From: Porticoccaceae bacterium LTM1
Lineage (GTDB): Bacteria; Pseudomonadota; Gammaproteobacteria; Pseudomonadales; Porticoccaceae
Direction: 5' to 3'
NCBI GenBank assembly: GCA_030252795.1
Contig: CP127080.1
Location: 1,314,501-1,378,500 of the forward strand
DNA length: 64,000 nt
Position numbers and translations under genes: made by a program. The notes below the pieces were generated by a model that was given only the letters and a program-made list of their open reading frames with translations, did no database searches and was not told where the DNA came from. Positions 9,891 through 17,124 of the stretch are shown in pieces (position 1 is the first letter of the stretch; each line of letters begins with the position of its first letter).

Positions 9891-9998
9891 CCATGGATAG
9901 AGTCTGACTTGCTGTGACACGTCGTTGACCCATCCATGGGGACTCGAGGCCAGCATCCTTGCTGGCCACGGTCACAGCAAGTCAGACTCTATCCATGG
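9891..9998. repeat. Long hairpin element, core family 1 (copy A)
   Basis: Two 28-base arms (9891-9918 and 9971-9998) are perfectly complementary. They enclose a 52-base core (9919-9970) holding two small hairpins: CCCA-TCCA-TGGG and GGCCAGCA-TCCT-TGCTGGCC. The whole can fold as a three-way junction. The same 52-base core occurs at 13006-13057 and, inverted, at 41072-41123, with different arms. It lies between cheB and a same-strand gene and may act as a terminator, though no T-run follows. Confidence 0.9.
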
Positions 9999-10116
9999 CG
10001 GCACTAACTAGTTTTCCTCGTTACTTGTCGAAATCACTCTTCGGACAGTTTGGGACTCACTACTGATCAATTCGACTGCTACACTGAAAGTGTTTCAAGC
10101 GAGTTAGAGGTGCCCT

Positions 10117-11019
10117 TTGCGACGTGTATTGATCACCGGCGGTAGTGGTTTTATTGGTAGCCACCTCTGTCAATCTCTGCTGGCAGATGGCTATGAAGTC
10201 CATGTGCTGACCCGTGATAAAGCCAAAGCCAGAAATTCTCTTCCCGATGCAGTGAAGCTGTACCAGTCTCTCGCGGATATGGATGCCGATGCGCCAGTTG
10301 ATGCGGTGGTTAATTTCGCCGGAGAGCCATTGGCCGCCGGTCGTTGGAGTAGCCAGCGCAAGCAGCGCTTTTACGATAGTCGCGTGGGTACAACCGATGC
10401 CCTATACGATTACTTTGTTCATGCACCGCAGCCGCCCTCGGTATTGATCAGCGGATCGGCAATTGGTTACTACGGCCCCCATGGTGATGAGCAATTGAGT
10501 GAACAGGGAGCTGTGGTAAACAGCTTTTCTCACAGGCTTTGTGATGCCTGGGAGTTGAGTGCCAAACGGTTCGCCGATATGGGCTGCCGTGTCTGCTGCA
10601 TTCGTACAGGTGTTGTATTGGGCAAAGGTGAGGGTGCTCTGGCTCGAATGATGCCGGCTTTTAAGATGGGACTGGGAGGGCGACTGGGCAGCGGTAAGCA
10701 GTGGTTTTCCTGGGTTCATATTGCCGATATGGTGGAGCTGCTTAAATTCTGCCTGGAGCATAACGAGCTGCGAGGGCCGGTAAATGGTACTGCGCCTGAA
10801 CCTGTTACCAACCTTGAACTCACCCGCCAATTGGCTCGTAGTTTGAATCGCCCGGCAATTTTCCCTATGCCGTCACCGGTAGCACGGTTGCTGTTTGGTG
10901 AAATGGCTCAGGAGCTGCTACTGACCGGGCAGCGAGTGGTGCCGACAAAGTTGCAGAAAGCAGGGTTCGAATTCAAGTATCCAAAATTGCAAGATGCGCT
11001 AAAGCAAATAATTGTTTAG
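10117..11019 (+). CDS. TIGR01777-family NAD-dependent epimerase/dehydratase-like protein
   Basis: A 300-residue short-chain-dehydrogenase-like protein with an N-terminal Rossmann fingerprint (LITGGSGFIGSHL). It is related to E. coli YfcH and plant SulA. GSAIGYYG carries the Tyr of the active-site region, and FSWVHIADM is characteristic of this family. The C-terminal domain ends with the typical GFEFKYPKLQDALKQII. The substrate is unknown. The start is TTG with GAGG six bases upstream; no nearby ATG fits. It is a single gene facing the convergent thpR gene. Confidence 0.9.
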   Translation: MRRVLITGGSGFIGSHLCQSLLADGYEVHVLTRDKAKARNSLPDAVKLYQSLADMDADAPVDAVVNFAGEPLAAGRWSSQRKQRFYDSRVGTTDALYDYFVHAPQPPSVLISGSAIGYYGPHGDEQLSEQGAVVNSFSHRLCDAWELSAKRFADMGCRVCCIRTGVVLGKGEGALARMMPAFKMGLGGRLGSGKQWFSWVHIADMVELLKFCLEHNELRGPVNGTAPEPVTNLELTRQLARSLNRPAIFPMPSPVARLLFGEMAQELLLTGQRVVPTKLQKAGFEFKYPKLQDALKQIIV

Positions 11020-11044
11020 TACCAGCGCACCCATAGATCTGGTG

Positions 11045-11560
11045 TTACCGTTTCAGCTTGTATTTTTGCAGTGCCAAATAGCGGCTGCCTTCACTGTGCA
11101 ATTCACTCTGGAAAAGTACGGCTTGTTCGACCACAAACTCAATATCAACCGGTTTGTAATGGCAATGAATCGCTGACTTTGATCGCGCCAAAGTGATATG
11201 GGGTGAAAAACGTTTATGATCACAGGGCAAGCCATTGTTCCTGAATTCTTCTGCAAGTTTTTTTTGAAGTTCATTTAAATGCGAATTTGGTTCTACAAAT
11301 GCCGCCAGTATTTTTGAGGAGTTTTTGGGGAAGGGGGCGATACGCGTAGTGTGTAAATTCAACGGTGCAGGCCACTGAAAATTAGCCAGGGTATTTTTCA
11401 GTAAGCTGAGTTGCTCTGGCGTGGTGTCACCAATAAACAGCAGCGTAATATGTGGATGGTTGGTACGCCTGCAATGAAGCGGTATCTCCTGAGCTTTAAA
11501 GAGCTGCTTTTCAGTATTGTGGCTTACCGGAAGGGCCAGAAAAGTTCGAATGGTATTCAT
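11045..11560 (-). CDS. thpR: RNA 2',3'-cyclic phosphodiesterase (2'-5' RNA ligase family)
   Basis: A 171-residue 2H-phosphoesterase. The two catalytic HxT motifs are visible as PHITLLFIGD near residue 37 and FSPHITLARS near residue 120. The opening RTFLALPVS is typical of ThpR. The family hydrolyses 2',3'-cyclic RNA ends and was first assayed as a 2'-5' ligase; the in vivo role is unclear. It is the last of three minus-strand genes (queD, DUF503, thpR). Confidence 0.88.
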   Translation of the reverse strand: MNTIRTFLALPVSHNTEKQLFKAQEIPLHCRRTNHPHITLLFIGDTTPEQLSLLKNTLANFQWPAPLNLHTTRIAPFPKNSSKILAAFVEPNSHLNELQKKLAEEFRNNGLPCDHKRFSPHITLARSKSAIHCHYKPVDIEFVVEQAVLFQSELHSEGSRYLALQKYKLKR

Positions 11561-11580
11561 GAAGCCTCCGCTTCAGATTG

Positions 11581-11865
11581 TTATTGAAGTGTATGCCGTT
11601 CGATATTCACTACGTAGCCATCAATGGCTTCGTGCAAATAGTTTTCTATCTGAGAATAGACCGGTTCTACGCTGGATGCGCTATTTCCCGCAATCGTGAA
11701 TGTCCACTCACTGCGAGTCAGGTTGTCCTGGTAGTTGGATTCAATAACTGCGGTAGAAGGGTGCTTGCCAAATCGCTGGCGCAAACCGCTTAGGCGTTGG
11801 CGCTTCTCTTTGAGGGAGGTGCAACCCGGCAGATGAAATTGAACAATCAGTTGAATGATCACCAT
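11581..11865 (-). CDS. DUF503-family small protein
   Basis: A 94-residue protein whose start matches the DUF503 pattern: a short beta strand, then HLPGCTSLKEKRQRLSGLRQ. A second half follows with VIESNYQDN and a hydrophobic strand (WTFTIAGN). The fold is a small alpha-beta unit of unknown function, related to YlxP, a ribosome-associated protein in Gram-positives. It sits 20 bases downstream of thpR's start and 27 bases after queD in the same orientation. Confidence 0.82.
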   Translation of the reverse strand: MVIIQLIVQFHLPGCTSLKEKRQRLSGLRQRFGKHPSTAVIESNYQDNLTRSEWTFTIAGNSASSVEPVYSQIENYLHEAIDGYVVNIERHTLQ

Positions 11866-11892
11866 GCCGGGAAGTATAGAACACTGCTGGGC

Positions 11893-12249
11893 TTAGTCTC
11901 CGGTGTAAACACAGCCACTGGTGCAGGTTTCACGAATTACAATCTTGGAGAGTTCCGGCAGTTCCGGTTTCAGGTGTTGCCAGATCCAGCGGGCAATATT
12001 CTCGCTGGTGGGGTTTTCCAGACCTTCAATATCGTTCAGGTAATAGTGGTCCAGCTGATTGTAGATCGGCTTGAATTTGGCTTTGATATCGCCGAAATCC
12101 ATTACCCAGCCGCTGGTGTCACCAACCGGCCCTGAAACATGGATGGAAACCATAAAGGAATGGCCGTGTAGACGGGCGCATTTGTGACCCTCTGGCACAT
12201 TGGGAAGACGGTGGGCGGCTTCGAAGTTGAATTCCTTGTAAATTTCCAT
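11893..12249 (-). CDS. queD: 6-carboxy-5,6,7,8-tetrahydropterin synthase QueD
   Basis: A QueD/PTPS-family enzyme of 118 residues that converts dihydroneopterin triphosphate to 6-carboxytetrahydropterin, an early step in queuosine synthesis. Zinc-binding histidines are visible in FEAAHRLP and LHGHSF, and the catalytic cysteine lies in HKCARLHGH. VMDFGDIK and ENPTSENIARW are family signatures. It is the first gene of the minus-strand trio; the divergent neighbour is the tRNA promoter at 12351. Confidence 0.95.
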   Translation of the reverse strand: MEIYKEFNFEAAHRLPNVPEGHKCARLHGHSFMVSIHVSGPVGDTSGWVMDFGDIKAKFKPIYNQLDHYYLNDIEGLENPTSENIARWIWQHLKPELPELSKIVIRETCTSGCVYTGD

Positions 12250-12350
12250 GCTGAACGGACTCTTTGATCGCTATTTGAACAGGCGCGCTATGGTAGTCGC
12301 CGCCTCGCGATAAGTATAGATTTTATTACCAAAAAAGTTTCACAAAGTGT

Positions 12351-12378
12351 TTGACAGCTCTGAGGAATTGGGTAGAAT
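12351..12378 (+). promoter_or_regulatory. Sigma-70 promoter of the tRNA operon
   Basis: A perfect -35 TTGACA (12351-12356) and a near-perfect -10 TAGAAT (12373-12378) are separated by 16 bases and lie 17 bases before tRNA-Val. The GC-rich GCGCGTC after the -10 is typical of stable-RNA promoters under stringent control. Confidence 0.85.
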
Positions 12379-12395
12379 GCGCGTCTCTTTCGAGG

Positions 12396-12471
12396 GGGTG
12401 GTTAGCTCAGCTGGGAGAGCAACGGCCTTACAAGCCGTAGGTCACAGGTTCGATCCCTGTACCACCCACCA
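12396..12471 (+). tRNA. tRNA-Val (anticodon TAC)
   Basis: Full cloverleaf with acceptor stem GGGTGGT/ACCACCC, a D-arm with AGCTCAGCTGGGAGAGC, anticodon stem ACGGC/GCCGT around loop CTTACAA (anticodon TAC), and T-arm loop TTCGATC. The 3' CCA is encoded. The 76-base length is normal. Confidence 0.97.
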
Positions 12472-12556
12472 GATACTTTAGCCTTATTGGAGTATCGATC
12501 GAAAGTGAGCGATTGGTGTATGACAGGCCACCATGTTAAAACGCTCAACACACTGC

Positions 12557-12633
12557 GGCCCGGTAGTTCAGTTGGTTAGAATGCCGGCCTGTCACGCCGG
12601 AGGTCGAGGGTTCGAGTCCCTTCCGGGTCGCCA
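12557..12633 (+). tRNA. tRNA-Asp (anticodon GTC)
   Basis: Acceptor GGCCCGG/CCGGGTC with one G-T pair, D-arm with AGTTCAGTTGGTTAGAAT, anticodon stem with loop CTGTCAC (anticodon GTC), T-loop TTCGAGT and encoded CCA. It is 85 bases downstream of tRNA-Val and co-transcribed with it. Confidence 0.97.
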
Positions 12634-12682
12634 TACAAACAAAAAAGGCCATCTCTTTCGAGATGGCCTTTTTTGTTTGTAT
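12633..12682 (+). terminator. Rho-independent terminator of the tRNA operon
   Basis: A perfect 23-bp inverted repeat (12633-12655 with 12660-12682) around a TTTC loop. The core GGCCATCTC/GAGATGGCC is flanked by A6 and T6, so it works in either direction. Its left arm begins at the last A of the tRNA-Asp CCA. Confidence 0.93.
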
Positions 12683-12718
12683 GCAATCTGGACTATGGAC
12701 AAGAACCCCGTTCGACAA

Positions 12719-12882
12719 ATTTGTCTGGAACAAATTTGGGCGCCGCAGCGAAGCCAAGGCGGTCCGAAGGACCGAGGGCCATAGATGGCCCGAGTCACTG
12801 ATTTGTCTGGAACAAATTTGGGCGCCGCAGCGAAACGAAGGCGATCCGAAGGATCGAGGGCCATAGATGGCCCGAGTCAGTC
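12719..12882. repeat. 82-bp tandem repeat, two copies, with conserved stems
   Basis: Copies 12719-12800 and 12801-12882 abut head to tail. Each can form AAATTTGT/ACAAATTT, CGGTCC/GGACCG (CGATCC/GGATCG in copy 2) and GGGCCAT/ATGGCCC stems. The G-C to A-T swap in the second stem keeps pairing in both copies. There is no coding potential of note. It sits just after the tRNA terminator. Confidence 0.85.
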
Positions 12883-12978
12883 CCGCCCCTCAGTAGGCAC
12901 CACAGCTTAACGAAACTGCCAGATTAATTTGGTTAATCTAGCGCCTTTTAAGTTAGAAGCTGCATTCTCCGCAACCCA

Positions 12979-13084
12979 GAATCGCCCTTACCCTGTTTTC
13001 AGAACACGCTGCAAGCACATCCCTGTGAGCTCGACGACAGCATCCATGCTGTCGACGGTTCTGAAAACAGGGTAAGGGCAATTC
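12979..13084. repeat. Long hairpin element, core family 1 (copy B)
   Basis: 27-base arms (12979-13005, 13058-13084) pair at 26 positions around a 52-base core (13006-13057). The core aligns without gaps to the core at 9919 but carries paired changes in both inner hairpins (CACA-TCCC-TGTG; CGACAGCA-TCCA-TGCTGTCG). The arms are unrelated to those of copy A. It lies at the 3' end of the minus-strand DUF1853 gene. Confidence 0.9.
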
Positions 13085-13085
13085 T

Positions 13086-14015
13086 TCACATGGTGCCAGG
13101 CCAACGCTCAGGCGCAATAAAAAATCTTTCCTGTTCATCCCAGCTGCCTAATTCAGTCTTACAAATCCGCGTCACCATTACCGGAAAATCAGGCATGTCA
13201 TTAATTAAACATTCATTTAATTCGCTACCCGATATTGTGTTTTCTTCAGCCAAATTTATCACTGGTCCCAGCCATTCCCGCTTGGTCAATGCACGCCAGC
13301 GACTTTCTGAAAAAGCGGTTGTTAACTCAGTTATTTTATCCCGGTATAACCACTGCCCATTGCAGTGATTATCAGGTGCCCACTCCGGCTTTTGGGTTGA
13401 TTGCTGCCAGGGGTAAAACAGGTATCCCTTTAGGGCGGCGCTAGAGGTTATTTGGTGTTCTTCTGTAATCCCGGCAAGTGCATCACGCCCCTCAGCGGTT
13501 TGTGGCAGTTTTAATTGGTGGGTGGTTAATCGATTAACTTTATTGCCGAGATTGTCTTTGGGGTTTGGCCCTGGCCACAGCATTTGATTCGAGCTGAGCT
13601 CTGAATGCTCGCCAATAAACAGGTAAAATTTTACCGCGACTTCCAGGTGGTGAATCGAGTTGGTGGGAATGTATCGGTAGATAAAATCAAACGCGCCCAG
13701 AGTGCGACGGTCGCTATTCTGTACTTGCAGGTTGTGGCCCAGTAACTCCAGTTTCGGGTGGTGTGAAAGGTAAAAAGCCCATAATTCTTCAAAATAGTAA
13801 CCGAGACGATGACTGCTGCATTTGGCCAGATGTTGTTGCAGGGGCTTAGGGTTGGCATCCAGTGCGGTAAGAAAGTCGATAGTTTCTTCGTCTGAAACAG
13901 GCAGCTGGCTATCCATGGTTTTCACCAGTGGAGCACTTAATAATGCCCAGGCAAGGGTGCGAACTTCGGTACTGGAAAATTGAGAACTAATGAATGATGC
14001 TTTTTCACAAGGCAT
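13086..14015 (-). CDS. DUF1853 family protein
   Basis: A 309-residue cytosolic protein matching the DUF1853 family. Conserved blocks are LGYYFEELWAFYL, the segment TLGAFDFIYRY and HHLEVAVKFYL. The spacing of E (YFEELW), D (AFDF) and E..K (LEVAVK) is reminiscent of a PD-(D/E)XK nuclease core, which is my inference and not established. The C-terminal half carries WLYRDK and REWLGP blocks. The start is at 14015; the gene diverges from nadK, and the intervening 66 bases must hold both promoters. A long hairpin element touches its stop codon. Confidence 0.8.
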   Translation of the reverse strand: MPCEKASFISSQFSSTEVRTLAWALLSAPLVKTMDSQLPVSDEETIDFLTALDANPKPLQQHLAKCSSHRLGYYFEELWAFYLSHHPKLELLGHNLQVQNSDRRTLGAFDFIYRYIPTNSIHHLEVAVKFYLFIGEHSELSSNQMLWPGPNPKDNLGNKVNRLTTHQLKLPQTAEGRDALAGITEEHQITSSAALKGYLFYPWQQSTQKPEWAPDNHCNGQWLYRDKITELTTAFSESRWRALTKREWLGPVINLAEENTISGSELNECLINDMPDFPVMVTRICKTELGSWDEQERFFIAPERWPGTM

Positions 14016-14081
14016 AGCAGCGAGCCGGTAGCGGTTTACTGTGTATAATCGTTTCTATATTGAGCATTGCAAGAGTTTTTC

Positions 14082-14990
14082 ATGGCACAGTTTCAACGCA
14101 TCGGTTTGATGGCGCGATTAACCTATCCGGAAGTGGCGGAGTCGATTCAGCGTTTGGCCGCCTATCTGGCGGCGGATCATACGGTTGTTGTAGAGTCCCA
14201 AACAGCCACTTTACTGGACGGCGAGGCGATTCAGTATCAGGTGTGTGATCAACTGGAATTTGCTCGCCAGATTGACCTTGCCATAGTCGTCGGTGGTGAT
14301 GGCAGCATGCTGAGCGCTGCTCGTGAGCTGATTGACAGTGAAGTACCCATGCTGGGTGTTAACCGTGGCAGGCTTGGCTTCCTCACTGATATCCATCCGG
14401 ACGACATCGAACAGCGGGTGGGCAAAGTGCTGGCTGGCGAATTTGTTGAGTCCAAGCGCTTTTTGCTTTCTACCGAAATCACTCGCGACGGCGAAACCAT
14501 CGGTCGAGGCGATGCCCTTAATGATGTGGTGCTGCACCCGGGGCAATCCATTCGAATGATGGAGTTCGAGCTCTACATTAATGGCCAGTTTGTAAACAGT
14601 CAGAGGTCTGATGGCTTGATTGTATCCACGCCAACGGGATCTACTGCATACGCTTTATCCGGTGGCGGGCCAATTCTGCACCCCGATCTCGATGCAATTG
14701 TGTTGGTGCCAATGAACCCGCACACTCTCAGTAGTCGCCCAATTGTTGTCCACGGTAACAGCGCTATAGAGATTCGCGTGGGTAGCCGCAACGAGCTTCA
14801 CCCCTCGGTAACCTGCGATGGCCAGAATCATGTGGAGACCGAACCGGGTGATGTAATTCGCATAGTCAAGCGCCAAGGTACTTTGCGATTGATTCACCCG
14901 GCGGATCACAACTTTTACCAGATCTGTCGCAGCAAGCTGGGGTGGGGTAGTCGCCTTGATTCGCTGCACGACCATGAAAAAGATAGTTAA
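14082..14990 (+). CDS. nadK: NAD kinase
   Basis: ATP-dependent NAD kinase, making NADP. The catalytic GGDGSML motif is near residue 70, followed by NRGRLGFLTDI and the NAD-binding STPTGSTAYALSGGGPI. The predicted 302 residues fit the family. I use the ATG at 14082, with AAGAG eight bases upstream, rather than an in-frame TTG at 14067. TATAAT at 14044-14049 is a plausible -10 without a good -35. The gene is divergent from the DUF1853 gene and is followed 15 bases later by the rhomboid gene. Confidence 0.96.
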   Translation: MAQFQRIGLMARLTYPEVAESIQRLAAYLAADHTVVVESQTATLLDGEAIQYQVCDQLEFARQIDLAIVVGGDGSMLSAARELIDSEVPMLGVNRGRLGFLTDIHPDDIEQRVGKVLAGEFVESKRFLLSTEITRDGETIGRGDALNDVVLHPGQSIRMMEFELYINGQFVNSQRSDGLIVSTPTGSTAYALSGGGPILHPDLDAIVLVPMNPHTLSSRPIVVHGNSAIEIRVGSRNELHPSVTCDGQNHVETEPGDVIRIVKRQGTLRLIHPADHNFYQICRSKLGWGSRLDSLHDHEKDS

Positions 14991-15005
14991 TCTTTATACG
15001 CTTTT

Positions 15006-15893
15006 ATGAATGAATCCAGTTGGACTCTGGTGGCGGAACTGCCACTGTCGCAGAATATTGAGCCGCTCTTGAAGCGCCTTGAGCAGTTGGGTGTCGCTCA
15101 CAATGTAGTGACTGACAACGCTCGTCAGTCACTTTGGGTTGAAAACCCGGAGCATATTCCGCTGGTGGATGAATTGCTTCAACAGTTATCCAAGCCGCGC
15201 CGTCCCAGCGACCCCTGGTTTGACGAAGCGCCCCGAAAAGCTCGAACCAGCTTAAAGTCCTCCGGTAGCATAAAAGCTCTGTTCAGAGAGTTTCCAGTCA
15301 CCATGTACAGTATTTTACTCAGTGCCATCGGAGCGCTATTGGTGTATGTGGATCTGGGCATGGGGTTGGATTATTCGTTGATTGGAGCGCTTACCTTCCA
15401 ACCTCTGATAGCCCCGTATTCACCCTTGCAAAGCTTTTTGGATGGTCAGTTCTGGCGCCCGATATCGCCGATATTCCTGCATTTTGGTTTCACTCACTTG
15501 GCATTCAATGGTATGTGCCTGTGGCTGTTTGGCGCCCGTATTGAGCGTCTGCTTGGGGCGGGGCGACTGGTTGTGCTGATGCTGATAACTGCCCTGATCA
15601 GCAATGTGGCCCAGTATCTCTGGCTTGGCCCACATATTTTCGGCGGCATGTCCGGGGTAGCCTTTGGCTTGGCAGGGTTTGTCTGGGTGCGCCATCAGTT
15701 CAGACCTGACCCGTTAACCGAGTTGCCGGCGGTGCTGGTGTTTATGATGCTGCTGTCGCTGTTTCTCGGTATCAGTGGAGCGCTCGACAGTTTAGTCGGT
15801 GGCAAGGTGGCAAATGCCGCTCACCTGGGCGGTTTGTTGAGTGGGGCGATACTCGGGTGGTTTTCTGCGCAGGCAGCCGACGCCCGTCGCTGA
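15006..15893 (+). CDS. glpG: GlpG-like rhomboid intramembrane serine protease
   Basis: A 295-residue rhomboid protease. A cytoplasmic N-terminal domain of about 95 residues, like the GlpG N-terminal domain, precedes six hydrophobic helices. Catalytic serine is in GGMSGVAFG and histidine in NAAHLGGLLSG. HFGFTHLAFNGMCLW supplies the oxyanion His/Asn region. It cleaves transmembrane segments within the inner membrane; natural substrates are not evident from context. It probably shares a transcript with nadK. Confidence 0.93.
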   Translation: MNESSWTLVAELPLSQNIEPLLKRLEQLGVAHNVVTDNARQSLWVENPEHIPLVDELLQQLSKPRRPSDPWFDEAPRKARTSLKSSGSIKALFREFPVTMYSILLSAIGALLVYVDLGMGLDYSLIGALTFQPLIAPYSPLQSFLDGQFWRPISPIFLHFGFTHLAFNGMCLWLFGARIERLLGAGRLVVLMLITALISNVAQYLWLGPHIFGGMSGVAFGLAGFVWVRHQFRPDPLTELPAVLVFMMLLSLFLGISGALDSLVGGKVANAAHLGGLLSGAILGWFSAQAADARR

Positions 15894-15930
15894 TATAATC
15901 GCGATCCTAACTGATCGACCAGAGATGCAG

Positions 15931-16188
15931 ATGGACTATCAACAGCTGTTAAATACCCTCACCCCGGAAATCTACCAGAACCTTAAACGCGCCGTTGAGC
16001 TGGGCAAATGGCCTGACGGTAAACGCCTGAGCAGCGAACAGCGCGAAACCTGTATGCAGGCAATGATCGCCTACGAAGCCAAGCACTTGTCACCTGAACA
16101 GCGCACAGGCTATGTGCCACCCAAACCCACCGGTTGTGATACCGACCCGCAGCTGGATACGGAAGAGACCCTGAAGTGGAAGCAGTGA
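15931..16188 (+). CDS. YeaC-like (DUF1315) small protein
   Basis: An 85-residue protein resembling E. coli YeaC. The diagnostic block is LTPEIYQNLKRAVELGKWP followed by DGKRLSSEQRE. The C-terminus is shorter and less conserved. I choose the ATG at 15931, with AGAGA five bases upstream, over ATG 15925, which sits on that site. TATAAT at 15894-15899 may be its own -10. Function unknown. Confidence 0.85.
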   Translation: MDYQQLLNTLTPEIYQNLKRAVELGKWPDGKRLSSEQRETCMQAMIAYEAKHLSPEQRTGYVPPKPTGCDTDPQLDTEETLKWKQ

Positions 16189-16201
16189 AGTGGAAGTAGT
16201 A

Positions 16202-17032
16202 ATGACGGAAAACAACCAGGCAGGGCATCTGGGCAAGATGAAGGTAGCGCTGGATACTCAGGTGCGCTACCAGTTGCCACTGAATGACCAGTTGGTAGAG
16301 CTCAACCCTCTGATTGGTCAGCACATTCGATTGGAGTACAGCGGTACCATTCACTGCACCCACTGTGGCCGCAAAACCAACAAGAGCTTCAGTCAGGGTT
16401 ACTGCTACCCGTGCTTTACCAAACTGGCGCAGTGCGACAGTTGCATCGTCAGCCCGGAAAAGTGTCACTACCACGAGGGTACTTGCCGCGAGCCATCTTG
16501 GGGTGAGCAGTTCTGCATGACCGATCATATCGTCTATCTGGCGAACTCCTCCGGTGTGAAGGTGGGCATTACCCGTGCCAGCCAGATCCCCACCCGCTGG
16601 ATTGACCAGGGTGCAGTACAGGCACTGCCGATATTGCGGGTGAAAACCCGTCAGCAATCCGGGCTGGTGGAAGATGTTATTCGTCAGTATGTAGCTGACA
16701 AAACCAACTGGCGAGCTATGCTGAAAAACAGTGTGGATGCAGTGGACCTGATTGCCAAGCGCGACGAATTACTGGATCTCTGCAAAGACGAGTTGAACGA
16801 GCTGACAGACCGGTTTGGCATCAATGCCATCCAGCCGATCAGCGATGCGGAAGTGGTGGAGATCAATTACCCGGTGATTGAGTATCCGACCAAAGTAACC
16901 AGTTTCAATTTTGATAAAGCACCGGTGGTGGAAGGCAAGTTGATGGGCATAAAAGGCCAGTATCTGATCCTGGATACCGGTGTCATCAATATTCGCAAGT
17001 TCACTGCATATGATGTAACTATTACTTACTAA
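16202..17032 (+). CDS. DUF2797 family protein with cysteine clusters
   Basis: A 276-residue protein of the DUF2797 family. An N-terminal region includes CTHCGRKTNKSF, CYPCF and CDSCIV, giving about ten Cys/His residues that suggest zinc binding. A central region VYLANSSGVKVGITR recalls the GIY-YIG strand pair, a relationship that is inference. Most of the remainder is helical. The start is the ATG at 16202, with GGAAG upstream; a GTG at 16190 would add four residues. It follows the YeaC-like gene by 13 bases. Biological function is unknown. Confidence 0.82.
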   Translation: MTENNQAGHLGKMKVALDTQVRYQLPLNDQLVELNPLIGQHIRLEYSGTIHCTHCGRKTNKSFSQGYCYPCFTKLAQCDSCIVSPEKCHYHEGTCREPSWGEQFCMTDHIVYLANSSGVKVGITRASQIPTRWIDQGAVQALPILRVKTRQQSGLVEDVIRQYVADKTNWRAMLKNSVDAVDLIAKRDELLDLCKDELNELTDRFGINAIQPISDAEVVEINYPVIEYPTKVTSFNFDKAPVVEGKLMGIKGQYLILDTGVINIRKFTAYDVTITY

Positions 17033-17035
17033 CAC

Positions 17036-17105
17036 GTCATCCTGAGCGCAGCGAAGGATCTCGTAGAAGCAAGGCCCTGAGATCCTTCGCAGCGCTCAGG
17101 ATGAC
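17036..17105. repeat. Inverted repeat of the GTCATCCTGAGCG type
   Basis: 27-base arms at 17036-17062 and 17079-17105 match at 26 positions around a 16-base loop. The same arm sequence recurs at 59353 and 59400. It fills the gap between the DUF2797 gene and pepN and ends 19 bases before the pepN start. Confidence 0.9.
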
Positions 17106-17124
17106 AACTGTAGAGACAAGCCTA

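Noticed and set aside
12533-12866. Open frames over tRNA-Asp and the 82-bp repeat on both strands
   Set aside because: They overlap a tRNA gene, its terminator and a tandem repeat; the protein similarity between them is simply the repeat.
12719-12882. Possible CRISPR array
   Set aside because: Only two abutting units without spacers and no cas genes.
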